The translations under genes were made by a program, and so were the position numbers. Positions 10,778 through 21,680 of a stretch of DNA of 64,000 nucleotides are shown here, in pieces (position 1 is the stretch's first letter; the number at the start of each line of letters is the position of its first letter). The stretch is from Dimorphilus gyrociliatus. Its lineage: Eukaryota > Annelida > Polychaeta > Dinophilidae. Location of the stretch: positions 124,001 through 188,000 of the forward strand of contig CAJFCJ010000028.1 in assembly GCA_904063045.1 (NCBI GenBank), given 5' to 3'. Under the pieces are notes generated by a model, which did no database searches, was not told the DNA's origin, and was given only the letters and a program-made list of their open reading frames with translations.

Positions 10778-13051
10778 CTACATGAATCGAACGTCCAGTA
10801 AATGTGTACGTTCATTCGGATAGTTTGGATTATTAGACATGTTTTGTTGATAATTTCTCACTTGTTCTTGTTGAGCTAGTCTTCGGAAATATTCCTCACT
10901 CTCTTTCTGCATTTGACGTCTTTCCCTTCGAGTCATAGGAAAATCACTCCTATGACGATCCCTTGCCCAGTTAAATATTATAGCTAAAACTATGACAAGC
11001 AACCATAAACAATAGAGAATTATATCTAAAATAAAAAATAGAAATAATTCATGAATTTATCGTTATTGGAAATTCTATTAATAACCCCTATATTGTACTG
11101 GAAGATATACTATTGTGTTTATATATCCTGGAATTGCTGCTCTGTGTAGGGTAGCCATCACTACTAGAGGAAAGCCACTGTTTATCACTAAACCAATGGG
11201 AAATATTAGCATATAAGACCCAACAACAGCGCAAGTGAAGTAATTTAACTATTTTATAAGATAAAAGGAATATTTATTAACCAATTTTGTTAAAGAATAT
11301 TCAATTATGCTTACCCATTTCGGAAAGTTCATTAATATTAAACTTGGCAAGAGCATTATAGCAGCAAAGGCGAAACCATAAGTTAGAGAGTTATTAAAGA
11401 ATTCTAATTGTCCTATTTTTTGTTTTTGGATATGAAAAGTACTTAAGGCAATCTTTATAATTATAAATCATTATTATAGTTTACCAAAAGGTGTAACGTT
11501 AAAAATTAGACTGGAGAATAGGAAACCTTCTAATAGGGACATGAGAATAACGCTTAGAATTGGAAGTTCAATAATTTTCCATACTAAGAGTCCAGCAATG
11601 GCAAATGATAAGGAACAAGCAGCAATAACACCAGCCTGAACTGTAAAAATATAAAGATATTAGAAAATATTATGTAGGATTTATTTATTAAATAAAAAAC
11701 CTCCTTCACTCCAATCTGTGTAACGAGAAATAACGATATAAAAAGATAAGAATCCTTCTAGATAACTTAGAATAAAGATTTCTGAAAAGAATAGTAAAAT
11801 GATGCAATTTTGAAATATAATATTTATATATAGAAATAAAAACCAAGAAGGAATAGTGTATGCGCTCCAAACGCGATATACAATCCCAATATTGCTAATA
11901 CACCAGTGATAATATAAACTCGAAGAGGATCTATATATTCAACAAGATATTATGATATTAGCAATTTAAAGATATGTTATTATTAAATAGCTTTACAAGG
12001 ATAGCGACAAGATTTATCACCAGATTCAAATGAACAAGAGTACGTGACTGATGGAACGTATGTGAATTGAACAGTTTCTTCCCCGTTATAAGTTCCTCTA
12101 ACAGTAAAAGCAGAACCAATTGATGGTAACATAGCAATGTAAAAAGTAGGCAGATGATTAGAGTAAACAGTTTTAAGCTATATTTAAAAAAAATAAAAGA
12201 TAAAATATCAGATATAATTGTTGTTGTTGTTTATGTTGTGTTTGATTCGAGTATTTTATTTGTTTACGGACCTTATTTCCATATTTTTGTATTGAATTTA
12301 TATCATTCAACTTATTGATAATCTCCATTTTATGCTTATTATTATAATTTCCTTCTCTTAAGAACATATGATAAATATCGTACTTGAATGCTTGTTGAAC
12401 TTTCGCATCTTCACACGAAACTTCGGGAGTTCCACGTGACACAGCTTTATTAGCAAAAGCAAACTTAAGTTGAGTTGTTAGTTTTTCATTTCTCCAATAG
12501 ATATTTGGATCGTTCTCTAAGGGTAGTTCCTGATTACAGCCACCTGGTATTGGGTCTATATGTTGTGAATGTAAAATTGTATATTAGCGAATACTAGATA
12601 GTTATAAATTAACATTAACATTACCATGGCTACTCAAATATTTCACACGACTATACAAGTCGAATGTTGAGTTTAGTTTGTTTGTAAAGTAACACTTGGC
12701 AACAGTTTCCCCACCTTTCATTGGAATTAAAATGCCAGCATCAGAAGATGTGGTGTAATCACCAACTTGAAAACTTTCGTCTTTTGAAATTGTGAATTCA
12801 TCGTGCTTAGAGTGAAACTCAAACAGAACAAAGGAAACATTCAAAGGTATTTTCGAGCTATAGAATGTAATTTTACTATCTTCATAAACCTTGATTAGAA
12901 AAGTTTTTGTAGTATTCAGTTCTATTTCGGTTGACGCATAAACTATAATATAAATAAATAAATCGAATATAAATTTTAAATAAATATAGCTTGTTTTACC
13001 GTTAATATGGTAAAAGGTGAAAAAAGTTAGAACTAATCGTTCAATTTTCAT
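10778..13051 (-). CDS. TM7SF3: TM7SF3-like seven-transmembrane protein
   Basis: Ten minus-strand exons join in phase to 555 residues: 13051-13000, 12942-12625, 12555-12272, 12177-11997, 11930-11844, 11781-11701, 11640-11485, 11412-11315, 11248-11086 and 11025-10778. The N-terminus is a hydrophobic leader and a beta-rich ectodomain with N-glycosylation sites. The GGCN..LP...DPNIYW and TYSCSFESGDKSC blocks match the family's GGCN, DPNI and YACSFEAGEGSC. Seven membrane segments follow, including EGFLFSSLIFNVTPFG before the sixth helix. The tail ends ERTHLL, recalling the vertebrate ERTPLL. TM7SF3 is a membrane protein implicated in protein homeostasis and cell survival in mammals. All exon junctions are GT-AG and short. 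Confidence 0.9.
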
Positions 13052-13833
13052 TTTTAACTTTGAAACATCTCATGTGATTTGGGGGATATCCCAAAAATAA
13101 AAGGAATTCCGTAAGAATTTATTTATTTTTATAAACTCTATTCTTATTGGTTGGACTAATTATCTTCATAATCAGTGTCACGTTGTTATCTAGATAAAAA
13201 TATCTACACGTACATTTGCATATGAATATATATAACTTTATGTAGGATATAATATATATTTTTGTAAAATAAACATCAGATTTCGTAAACAACCTATTCT
13301 ACAAACTTTAAAATATCGATGTCATTTTACGATATGTGAATACTGAAACAATGTACGAAAATAATTATAAACATGGCGGGAATATGGAGTAAATAATTTT
13401 TATATGAAAATATTATATAACTTTATTTCACATATCATTAAAAATTTGAATTGCAATTCATTTCGTAGGAAAGAAACATTGACACTAAAATATTTATTTG
13501 AATAAAAACAAATAAAAATGTAAAAATAATCGTCGAAAATATATTTTTTGCGTTTTTTTTGTCTAATTTAAAATCATATTTTCCTTTATTTTTAGAAGTT
13601 TTTATGCAGGAATGTTGCACAAAAGGACAAATAAACAGGAAAAAAATAGGAGTTTTTACTAGTTTATCACTTTACAAGAATCATATTCTAATTTAAAATA
13701 AAATATTATTTGAATAATCTATCTATCAGTTTTTCTTGTTGTATTATCGACTGTTTTTGTTTGTTTGTTAAATTCTTTGATTTCCGTTGATCCTTTCTAT
13801 ATTTGATTTAAAAAAGGATACCTGGTTCCTTTT
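13052..13833. other. Intergenic, no gene seen
   Basis: About 780 AT-rich bases separate two minus-strand genes. A 60-residue open frame at 13438-13620 is of low complexity (Lys/Phe/Ile) and has no splice or homology support. Confidence 0.5.
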
Positions 13834-14468
13834 TCAAAAGTGCGGTTTTGAAGTACCAGCTAAATAGTAGAGACAATTAATAAGCTTCCGAACGGAGTGT
13901 GAGGTGGCGTCTTTCGGAATTTCTATTATGGCTTTGAATTTTCCATTAGCGAATGATGGATTCAAAACAAATAGTTTGTGCTTTGAGATATCATCGGCAA
14001 AATTTTCATGCAAAAATGCACTTAAAAACGAGAGAATTTGTTTTTTTAACTTAAGATCTGGCTTTTGATAATACTCTTTCAGTAAACAAATTTTACCTTT
14101 CCCCATATAACATACAGGCTCTGTAATAAAATTTTATAATTTTAAGTAAACAACGTGTACCTAACTAATTAAAATGAGTAGAATATTAAGACAATACCTG
14201 TAGAAAATTGAAAGTCACTCATACATAGAGAAAGTTGTGCTGGTATGTTTGTATTCGCATAATCAGTTTGAGCAAAATGCTCTATTGCAAATACTTGATT
14301 TGGCGGTTCTTCTCCAGATATGGGATCCCCAGATGTAATAGGATCACCAGATCCACCATCAACATTAAAATAGCCAACGCCCAATAGCATATCATCAATT
14401 TTCTCTGTTCTTATTGAAGTTACAATAGATGCCAGTAAAGAAAGTAAAAAATAAATCTTGCACACCAT
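13834..14468 (-). CDS. Orphan secreted protein, 185 aa
   Basis: Two exons, 14468-14198 and 14120-13834, join in phase 1 to 186 codons. The ATG at 14468 opens a clear signal peptide (MVCKIYFLLSLLASIVTS), so I chose it over the continuing open frame upstream, which has no ATG. A Gly/Asp/Pro-rich stretch with two imperfect copies of the type SGDPI follows. Then comes a C-terminal domain of about 110 residues with four Cys (CMSDF, C-YMGKGKIC and LINCLYY) and a helical KKQILSFLSAFLHENF segment. I do not recognise the family. The two central Cys spaced around a KGK turn could form a small disulfide loop. It is probably lineage-specific. Confidence 0.65.
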
Positions 14469-15201
14469 GATTTCCCTGTTTACAGATGAAAAATATGCAA
14501 AAACATCAAGCAACAAGCTTAATTTATGAAATTATTAACAAAAGCCACATACACTAAAATAAGTTCAGCTTTAAAGTAGGACGACTAACTTTTATTGAGT
14601 GATCAAGTGAGCTCAATACATACTGAGTGAGTTTTATATAATTTATCATGTGACATTTAACAAATTAGGAATAAAACCTTGTTACTTCAAAATATATCAG
14701 TATACATCTATAAAAAAATTGGAATATTGAAAACTATCTGTAATGTAAACATTAGAATAAATAATTAACAAAATGTCTTTTTTTTTACTTTTCAGCGAAA
14801 ACAGATGATTAGAAAACTTTCTTATTAGTTTATTGCCTGCAAAAATTTCAATAGAAACGTTAAACTCTGTAAGATATTATATAAATACGTCCTCTTTAGC
14901 TACCAATACATATATGTATATATATATATATATATATATACAGCATATATTTAAATAATTTAGTCTATAATTCTATAATATAGAATATACAAACAAACAA
15001 ACATATTTTTTTTCTCTTATAATTTTAAGAGAATCTTTTCTATTTTATATAAAACGAAAAAAACAACTTGCTTTTTTTATTAGAAAATAAAAAGAAGAAA
15101 ACATGAATAATAACTATGTTAATGCATTTCCAAGTAGAAAAAAAAAACAGAAGATACTTTAAGCAGAGCTTTTTTTATTGGAAAATATCAATGCAGTTGT
15201 A
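14469..15201. other. Intergenic with (TA)n microsatellite
   Basis: The stretch holds the secreted orphan's 5' flank and the Dr1 3' UTR. A TA-repeat tract of about 30 bases lies at 14910-14941. No supported exon. Confidence 0.55.
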
Positions 15202-16280
15202 TTAACTATAATCATCTTCATCTTCATTGTTAGTTTCGGTGAGTTGTTGAGAAACGACTGTTTGAACACGTTCCCATTCTTGTTGTTCAAATTTTGCCAA
15301 GGATTCCTTAGCTTGAGCAAACAATGCTTGTTGTTTCCTGAGTAATTCCTCTTCTGGTATGCCTATAAAAATAAACAGATTAAGAATTTACATCTATTAA
15401 TATTATATAAATTATACATTATATATAACAGACATAACATGAAATAAATAGTGTTATGTATAGTTTGTTTTGGTATTTTTATCATTTTTAAGTCTTTCGA
15501 AGAAAATGAAAGACTATACGGACGATTGTTGTCCTCCAAAGCGTAGGAAAACTGAATACTTGTATCATATTGATTTAAAAAAAAAGGAGAAAAGAAGTAG
15601 TTTAGTAAATGTATGTATGAGCACGAGATTCACATTAGAATAAAGTAGAATAGATAAAAAAAGAATTTTCTATGTATTTATATTTCTAATTTATAAAATG
15701 TTTTTTAGTCTGCTTTGTATAAATAATTATATTGAACATTGAAAACTACGTTTTATATTTCTATAAATGGAATAAAATATAGGCTACTGATAGCAATTTT
15801 ACATATCATTAGCTTTTGAACATCTGCTAATCTTCAATTTCAGCGTATATAACTTTTATATAATTTTTTCTTTTCAAGTTAATGACTATATACATTTTTG
15901 CGTCTATACTAATATATATATATATTATTTTGACTCTCAAAATAGTTACCTAAATCAGCCAATTTTGTTGCCATTCGCTTTCGTTGCGCTTGTGTAGCCT
16001 TAGATTCTTCAAAAACTGCTTGGGCTTCGTCTATATATTCTGAAAAACCCAGAGATTCCAAAGCTTTTAAAACATGCTCTGGGTTGATTGTTTTCTTTTG
16101 TTGTTTAGCGCATATATCGTTTGCTTCGGAAGCTAAAAGATGAATAAATTCGGTACAGCATTGGGCTATTAGTTCTCTAGCATCATTTGCAACTCTAATA
16201 TTTGGGGCCAATTCTTTTATCATTTTGTTCAGTGCAGCTCTAGGTAGTTGAAGTTCATCTTCTTCCCCTTTATCTGCCAT
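15202..16280 (-). CDS. DR1: Dr1 / NC2-beta histone-fold transcription repressor
   Basis: Exons 16280-15950 and 15362-15202 join in phase 1 to 163 residues. The histone fold spans roughly residues 10-90: LPRAALNKMIKELAPN, RVANDARELIAQCCTEFIHL, SEANDIC, KKTINPEHVLKALESLGF. The second exon carries the family's GIPEEELLRKQQALFAQA segment and an EQQEWERVQ segment, then ends in an acidic EDEDDYS tail. Dr1 pairs with DRAP1/NC2-alpha, binds TBP on DNA and blocks TFIIA/TFIIB entry; it is also an ATAC complex subunit. The 587-base intron is long for this locus and contains a small open frame on the other strand (15506-15610). Confidence 0.97.
15506..15726 (+). CDS. Possible nested micro-gene inside the Dr1 intron (doubtful)
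   Basis: On the strand opposite Dr1, an ATG at 15506 opens a 35-codon frame (15506-15610) with a basic CCPPKRRK motif. It ends at a GT donor (GTATGT) that can splice in phase to an acceptor at 15707-15708, giving SALYK and a stop at 15726. The resulting 40-residue peptide has a nuclear-localisation-like core and no known family. Without splicing, the frame continues to 15634 or so. The evidence is only splice-signal agreement and non-random composition, so this may be chance. Confidence 0.2.
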
Positions 16281-16703
16281 TATTGGCGATGATTAACGGC
16301 AATCGGACTTACTTTTGAGCTCCTGAGGAAACAACAAGTTGAAAGAATTATAAGGAATGGATATGTAATCCAATAAATTAGAAATTAGTTTAAAAGCAGC
16401 AAGTAGGTATTTTAGAGCAAAATTACGAAAATTCCCAAAGATGTAAGGTCAAGGACAAAATTTGTCTTAACTATTTTCGTATTTAATACATTTTAGAGTT
16501 TATTAAAGTTCTTTTAAATTTTAATAGCAATAAAGATATTAATTAATAAAATATTTATTAGAAAAAAATATTTTCATATTCGATTTTACGAAGGTTAATA
16601 TACATAATTTGAATACTGAAAGCGTATAATTGATCATAACACAGTATTAAAACGCAAATGTTCTCAACAATAAACATATAATTTATTTGTAAACGAAATG
16701 CAT
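16281..16703. other. Intergenic, no gene seen
   Basis: The 5' flank of Dr1 and the 3' flank of vasohibin, both on the minus strand. AT-rich, with no exon support. Confidence 0.5.
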
Positions 16704-18262
16704 TCAAACTCTTAAATCAATTTCTTCAGGTGATTGTCTACGTTCTTCTTTTGAAGAAGTTTGTGGAGTTCTTTTCACTTTAGCTGACTTACAATTCTTT
16801 AGCCTGGATCTATAATTTTAAATAAGCCATTGGATGAAATTTTATTAATTTAATCTAAAACAAACCTCTTTTTATATGATATTTTCGGTTTATAACTAGC
16901 AGTAATAATGGCACGTGTTTTCATTATAACTGGCATTGTATGACCCTGTTCGAGAATAAGATAGTATATAAATAAATAAGGTATTCATTCAAACTTACCT
17001 TAAGCGTTGGACACTTTCTCATATAAGCATTCTGAACAGTTTCCATTGATTTACTCTGTAATCTCATAAACTTTGAATGCTTATCTATTTCCTTGACTAA
17101 ATCTTGTTCAGAAATTTTATCAAAATTGATTGTAACACCCTGTTTTTAATCAAATTGAAAGAACAAAAATCATATATATTAATACATATTTAGATACATG
17201 AGTCACTTTATTATATTTTTATTTATATTTACCTTCCAAGGTATTTTTTCATAGCTATATTGATCATGTGTTAAAGGAGAACCAATTTTAGCTGTTTTCA
17301 ATTTATGCATATTATTTTCATAGCATTTTTTGTAGTCGATAATCAATGAGCATAGAGTCTAGATTAGAAAACAGACAATAAGCAAATTCGTTAAATAAAT
17401 AAATAAAGGAAAAAAAATATCAATCAAACCGGAAAAATGAAAGGTTTGTACATAAGATCCGATTTCCTACTCATTCCTAGAGCACCATATTTTCCTTGAT
17501 AGCATAATCCTAATACAACATGCCTATATGTGTTTCCAGAGGAAGTACTTTTGAAACCTATAGTAAATCTTTCCAATCCGTTCAGATTATTCGTTAAATA
17601 TCTTTTTAAAGTTAAGGATTATCCAAAGCATTAAAAGACTTAGCAACGTTTTTCAATAATACATATTTATGTAAAGTATATCTTCAGTTAAAATATTACA
17701 AAATAGTACCATCATTTCAAAAAAAAGGATACATTCCTAAAATAACCGCCTCTAAACATTTGATTGGTAAAGATTCCTTTATCATTTCTTTTGCTAAATT
17801 CATCAAACTGAAAATAGAAAATCATTGCATGATTATTAAAATAGACTATCTTATAAAAAGAAAATTACCCTGTAATTGGCCTATATTTTCCAACGTCGAA
17901 AGATTGCGTATCAGTAAAGTTGTAATGCAACTCTTTCATATATCGCTGAACGAGATTGACTTTATGTTGCATCTCGAGACAATTTGATATTGCTGTTTAA
18001 ATAACATTTAGTACTTAGTATATGGCAATCGTCTATTCTGCTGGTAGCTTTGTTTACATTTACCTGTTCTTGCTCTTGCCAAGCCTATACTTGGTAAATT
18101 ACTATTTTTTTCAGATTTTTCACCTTCTAAAGAAGATTTTGAGGCAAATCTATGCAATTTCTCCCATGCGAAGTCATCAACAGGAAACCCATTTTTCTTA
18201 ACATATATTAAGACCCTTCCATCATAATATTCATCTTCAGAGGGAGTTTTGGCAGATGTCAT
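16704..18262 (-). CDS. VASH: Vasohibin, tubulin tyrosine carboxypeptidase
   Basis: Eight minus-strand exons join to 340 residues: 18262-18064, 17992-17869, 17807-17733, 17601-17430, 17358-17233, 17139-16999, 16945-16866 and 16809-16704. The conserved core includes KNGFPVDDFAWEKL, YMKELHYNFTDTQ, SLPIKCLEAVILG, YRHVVLG and YGALGMSRKSDLMYKP. The Cys-His-Ser catalytic set of the transglutaminase-like protease is Cys125, His160 and Ser177. The spacings of 35 and 17 match human VASH1 (169, 204, 221). The enzyme removes the C-terminal Tyr of alpha-tubulin and needs the small partner SVBP, which I do not see here. The C-terminus is basic and Ser-rich, as in the family. It is head-to-head with VMP1. 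Confidence 0.95.
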
Positions 18263-18687
18263 GTTAAAAACTTGAAAATCATGCAGTATTCCCTTCAATA
18301 TTGTTTATAAACGGCGTTAAGGAAGTGACGTCATTTATAGAATTTCCTACCAGAGAACACAGCGGATGTTACGTTTACAGAATTTCCCATCCTAATGCGC
18401 ATGCGCAAGCCGACAGGCGTTTTCCAATCCCATATTTAGCCGATTAAATAAAAGGCTATATCATCTACAGCAACGTGTCAAGAAACTTGTCCATGGAATG
18501 CTAATATAACTATCACTTAGGTTAGTACGGAAATCTTACCCGATGACTCAAAATTGATTTTGAATATAAACTACACACCTGTGTCTAAGTGTATAGTAAT
18601 CCAGCAGATGTTCTGCTCAGTTAACGTGTTTTATCGACAGTTTTGCATGCGTTTGTCATTGATCAAGGTTTAAAATTTATTAACAGA
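18263..18687. promoter_or_regulatory. Divergent promoter region between vasohibin and VMP1
   Basis: The two start codons diverge from this 425-base stretch, which is less AT-rich than its surroundings. It includes a palindromic GCGCATGCGC near 18397-18406, an NRF1-type element typical of metazoan housekeeping promoters. The NRF1 assignment is inference from the motif alone. Confidence 0.5.
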
Positions 18688-20538
18688 ATGTCGGTAAGTC
18701 TAGATTTTCAGCTAATTATCTCATTTGTATACAACATAAATTTAAATTATTTGGATACTATTCTTTTTCTTCACTACTGTAAAATATATTACATAATCTT
18801 ATAGTATTAAATATAACTAAGTAGGTGTATCAAGCCTTAGGGATGACGTATAGCTTTAAAAAAAACCGTAACCGGTAAGTAATTTTAGGTCGAGTCATTG
18901 ACTCGAATTAGATAAAGGTCATCATCTTGCGATTATTTTGAACAAAGTACGATGTTAAGCATGGAGTGAAGTTCTAGTGCTCGTAAGCTTACGTATTTAT
19001 ATTTTTATCGTATGTAAGAAGACTTTAAGACTTTGAACCAACTAATAGGCCATATAACATGTATTATAGAACATGCAAGCTGGTAATGAACAATGTGTTT
19101 TACAGATTACAGAAGAAGGAATGGGTCGGCAAAATAAAACTGTTCGTTCAAGAACATCGACTAAACAGCGAACACTATCAATGAATGGCTCTAATCAGAA
19201 TATATTGATGAATCCCTCTGAGAGGAAGAATATCGTCTTATGGCGTCATCCAATAACAACTATACAATATTCTGCACTAGAATTACGAGATCTGTTGATA
19301 GAGGGAATAAAAAAAACGAATATATACGTAGTTTTGAGTTTGCTTTTAATTGTGGCCACTTGTACGCTCTCATACATATACGTTCTACCTGAATGGCAGA
19401 TTGAAATACTCTCCAGTGTATGGAAAAAAATACTATGGTATTCATGGTGGGTTGGATTAGGGATATTATCATCAGTTGGTTTTGGAACTGGTCTACACAC
19501 CTTTGTCCTGTATCTAGGTCCATTTATAGTACAAGTTACCCTAGCTGCCTATGAGTGTAATTCTTTGGACTTTCCATCGCCTCCCTATCCTGAAGATGTT
19601 ATCTGTCCTGAGAGTTCTAATTCAGCAGGAGGAGGAAGTACTATAAATGTATGGAGCATTATGTCTAAGGTTCGGTGGGAAGCGATATTCTGGGGATTAG
19701 GTATTTATCGTTTTATTTCTCCAATTCCTCTCACGTTAAGATAAACAACAGCTGAAAAATCTTTTAGCCGAACATAAAAAAATTGTAACATTAGTAAAGT
19801 TTCTCTCAAATCAGTCTATAAAACTAATATAAGAAAAAGATCACTGTACGCATTTTGTTTCTAGTTGTTTTTTTTTCCAAAAATATAAATTATAAATATA
19901 TATATATATATATATTTTTTATAGGTACTGCTATTGGTGAACTACCTCCTTACTTCATGGCTAGAGCTGCTCGTCTATCTGGCCAAATTGATGAAGAAGA
20001 AAAAGAAATAGAAGAACTTCACGAAAAAGGTCATTTAAGCTTTATGGAAAGAGCCAAAATTGCCGTTCATGACTTTGTTCAAAAAGTTGGATTTCTCGGT
20101 ATTCTCTTGTGCGCTTCTATCCCTAATCCACTTTTTGATTTGGCCGGCATAACTTGCGGACATTTTCTTATACCTTTTCCAACATTTTTTGGCGCAACTT
20201 TGATAGGAAAAGCAATAATTAAAATGCACATTCAGCAATTATTCGTCATCTTTATATTTAGCGAGCATCACGTCGAACAAGTAATTTCTCTTATCAAATT
20301 CATACCTAATGTTGGATCTAAATTGCAAGCGCCCTTCAAAGAATACTTGAATAAGCAAAAAGAAAAATTACATCAAAGTTTCGGTACTAAGCAACACAGT
20401 ATAACGCCCTCTTGGATATCATGGGCTTTCGAGAAATTAGTACTTATAATGGTTATTTATTTCTTATTGTCAATTGTTAACTCTTTGGCGCAAACTTATC
20501 ATAGGAAATTATGTTCATCTAAAAAGCAAAAGCAATGA
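18688..20538 (+). CDS. VMP1: VMP1, vacuole membrane protein 1 (phospholipid scramblase)
   Basis: VMP1 is an ER multi-pass protein with a VTT/DedA domain that scrambles phospholipids and acts with TMEM41B in autophagosome and lipoprotein formation. The body is coded by 19106-19700 and 19925-20538, which join in phase 1. Recognised blocks are [63 protein letters not shown] and [23 protein letters not shown] with [16 protein letters not shown]. Two starts are possible. One is a 6-base exon, ATG TCG at 18688-18693, followed by GTAAGT and spliced in phase to the TTTTACAG acceptor at 19104-19105 (404 aa). The other is an ATG at 19073 reading straight through that acceptor (413 aa). I prefer the spliced form because both splice signals are strong. 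Confidence 0.95.
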
Positions 20539-21680
20539 TCATTCCGTAGAAAAAATTTGTTGAATTATTTTTAATTTTAAATAATTAAAGAATATAAATA
20601 AATCGACTCTAGTCAGTGGATAATTTTTGCTTTTGGCTGCACTTAATTCTAACTTAAAATTAAGAAGTTTAAAAAACAAAATATGTAGACAATTCCTTTA
20701 TTTAACATGTTATATAAAAGAAATTTACTCGTTTTAATCTTTTTTGAGAAAATCTTCTGTTCTCACTTTTCTCAAATTGAAATTATTTAATTGGAATATC
20801 TAATAAATATGTATTAATATACAGTATATATATTTATATATAAATTGAATATGAATTGACAAATCTGTTGTTTATTGTTGATATTCAACATTTTCACGCA
20901 TTTATTCCAATCTCTTTAATAGACCTGGAATATTTTGTAAACGATCTATGCATAGTTTATATGTTTGACTGTATTACATGTATAAGGTAAAAAAAAAACT
21001 TCCTTGTTAATTAGTATATTGAATAAAACGATCGAATACGTTACCAACATAATTAACCTGTATCAAATGCATCCGAATACATAGTCAAGTATTTCCGGAG
21101 TATTCCTGTTACAAGTTAGTAATGTTTAATGATAGGATTTTTCTTTTCACAAACCTACGTTAGGCTTCCGTCCTGCTAAAGTACAAATTTGTAAAGAGAC
21201 AGCCCTTGAATTGCGTATTTTCTTTTATGACACGAGCAGGAACTAGTATAAGCTAAAATGAGAATTTACATGTTTATAGCAGAAGTTTTTAGTTTTTTGT
21301 TTATTTTTCATATTAGCTTTAACTTACGTTTGAAGATACTAACATTATTCTTAAAGCTAACATAGTATGAAAGAAAATTCGTATTAAAAATATGTTTTTA
21401 ATATACTTAAACACTCTATTCATATTCATTATTTTGTACATTTTAAGATTTTGACATTTTATCCTTAAAAAGCAAAAAACATATTTTGATGATATTGTAA
21501 AAATCATAACTATTTAATAAATGAGTAAACTGGGGGTATTTTCAGTCTCTCAACAGTGTTCTTTCGAATAGGGTTCGTGTTTTAAAATCGTGACGTATAG
21601 GCCTTTCTCCTTTGTTAAATCTTAGTCAGTTTAACTTAATTTTTTCCCGTCATAAATTTGAGCGCCGTTGAGGGACTATC
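20539..21680. other. Intergenic, no gene seen
   Basis: An AT-rich 1.1-kb gap between two plus-strand genes. The minus-strand open frame at 21319-21507 is Ile/Phe/Lys-rich and unsupported. Confidence 0.5.

Noticed and set aside
13438-13620. Minus-strand 60-residue frame
   Set aside because: Low-complexity Lys/Phe/Ile sequence from AT-rich DNA, no supported start context or splice partner.
14416-14516. Longer N-terminus of the secreted orphan
   Set aside because: The upstream frame has no ATG, only a TTG. The ATG at 14468 begins a proper signal peptide.
14910-14941. TA repeats as a CRISPR-like or mobile-element signal
   Set aside because: Simple dinucleotide microsatellites; no spacers, terminal repeats or transposase frame anywhere in the window.
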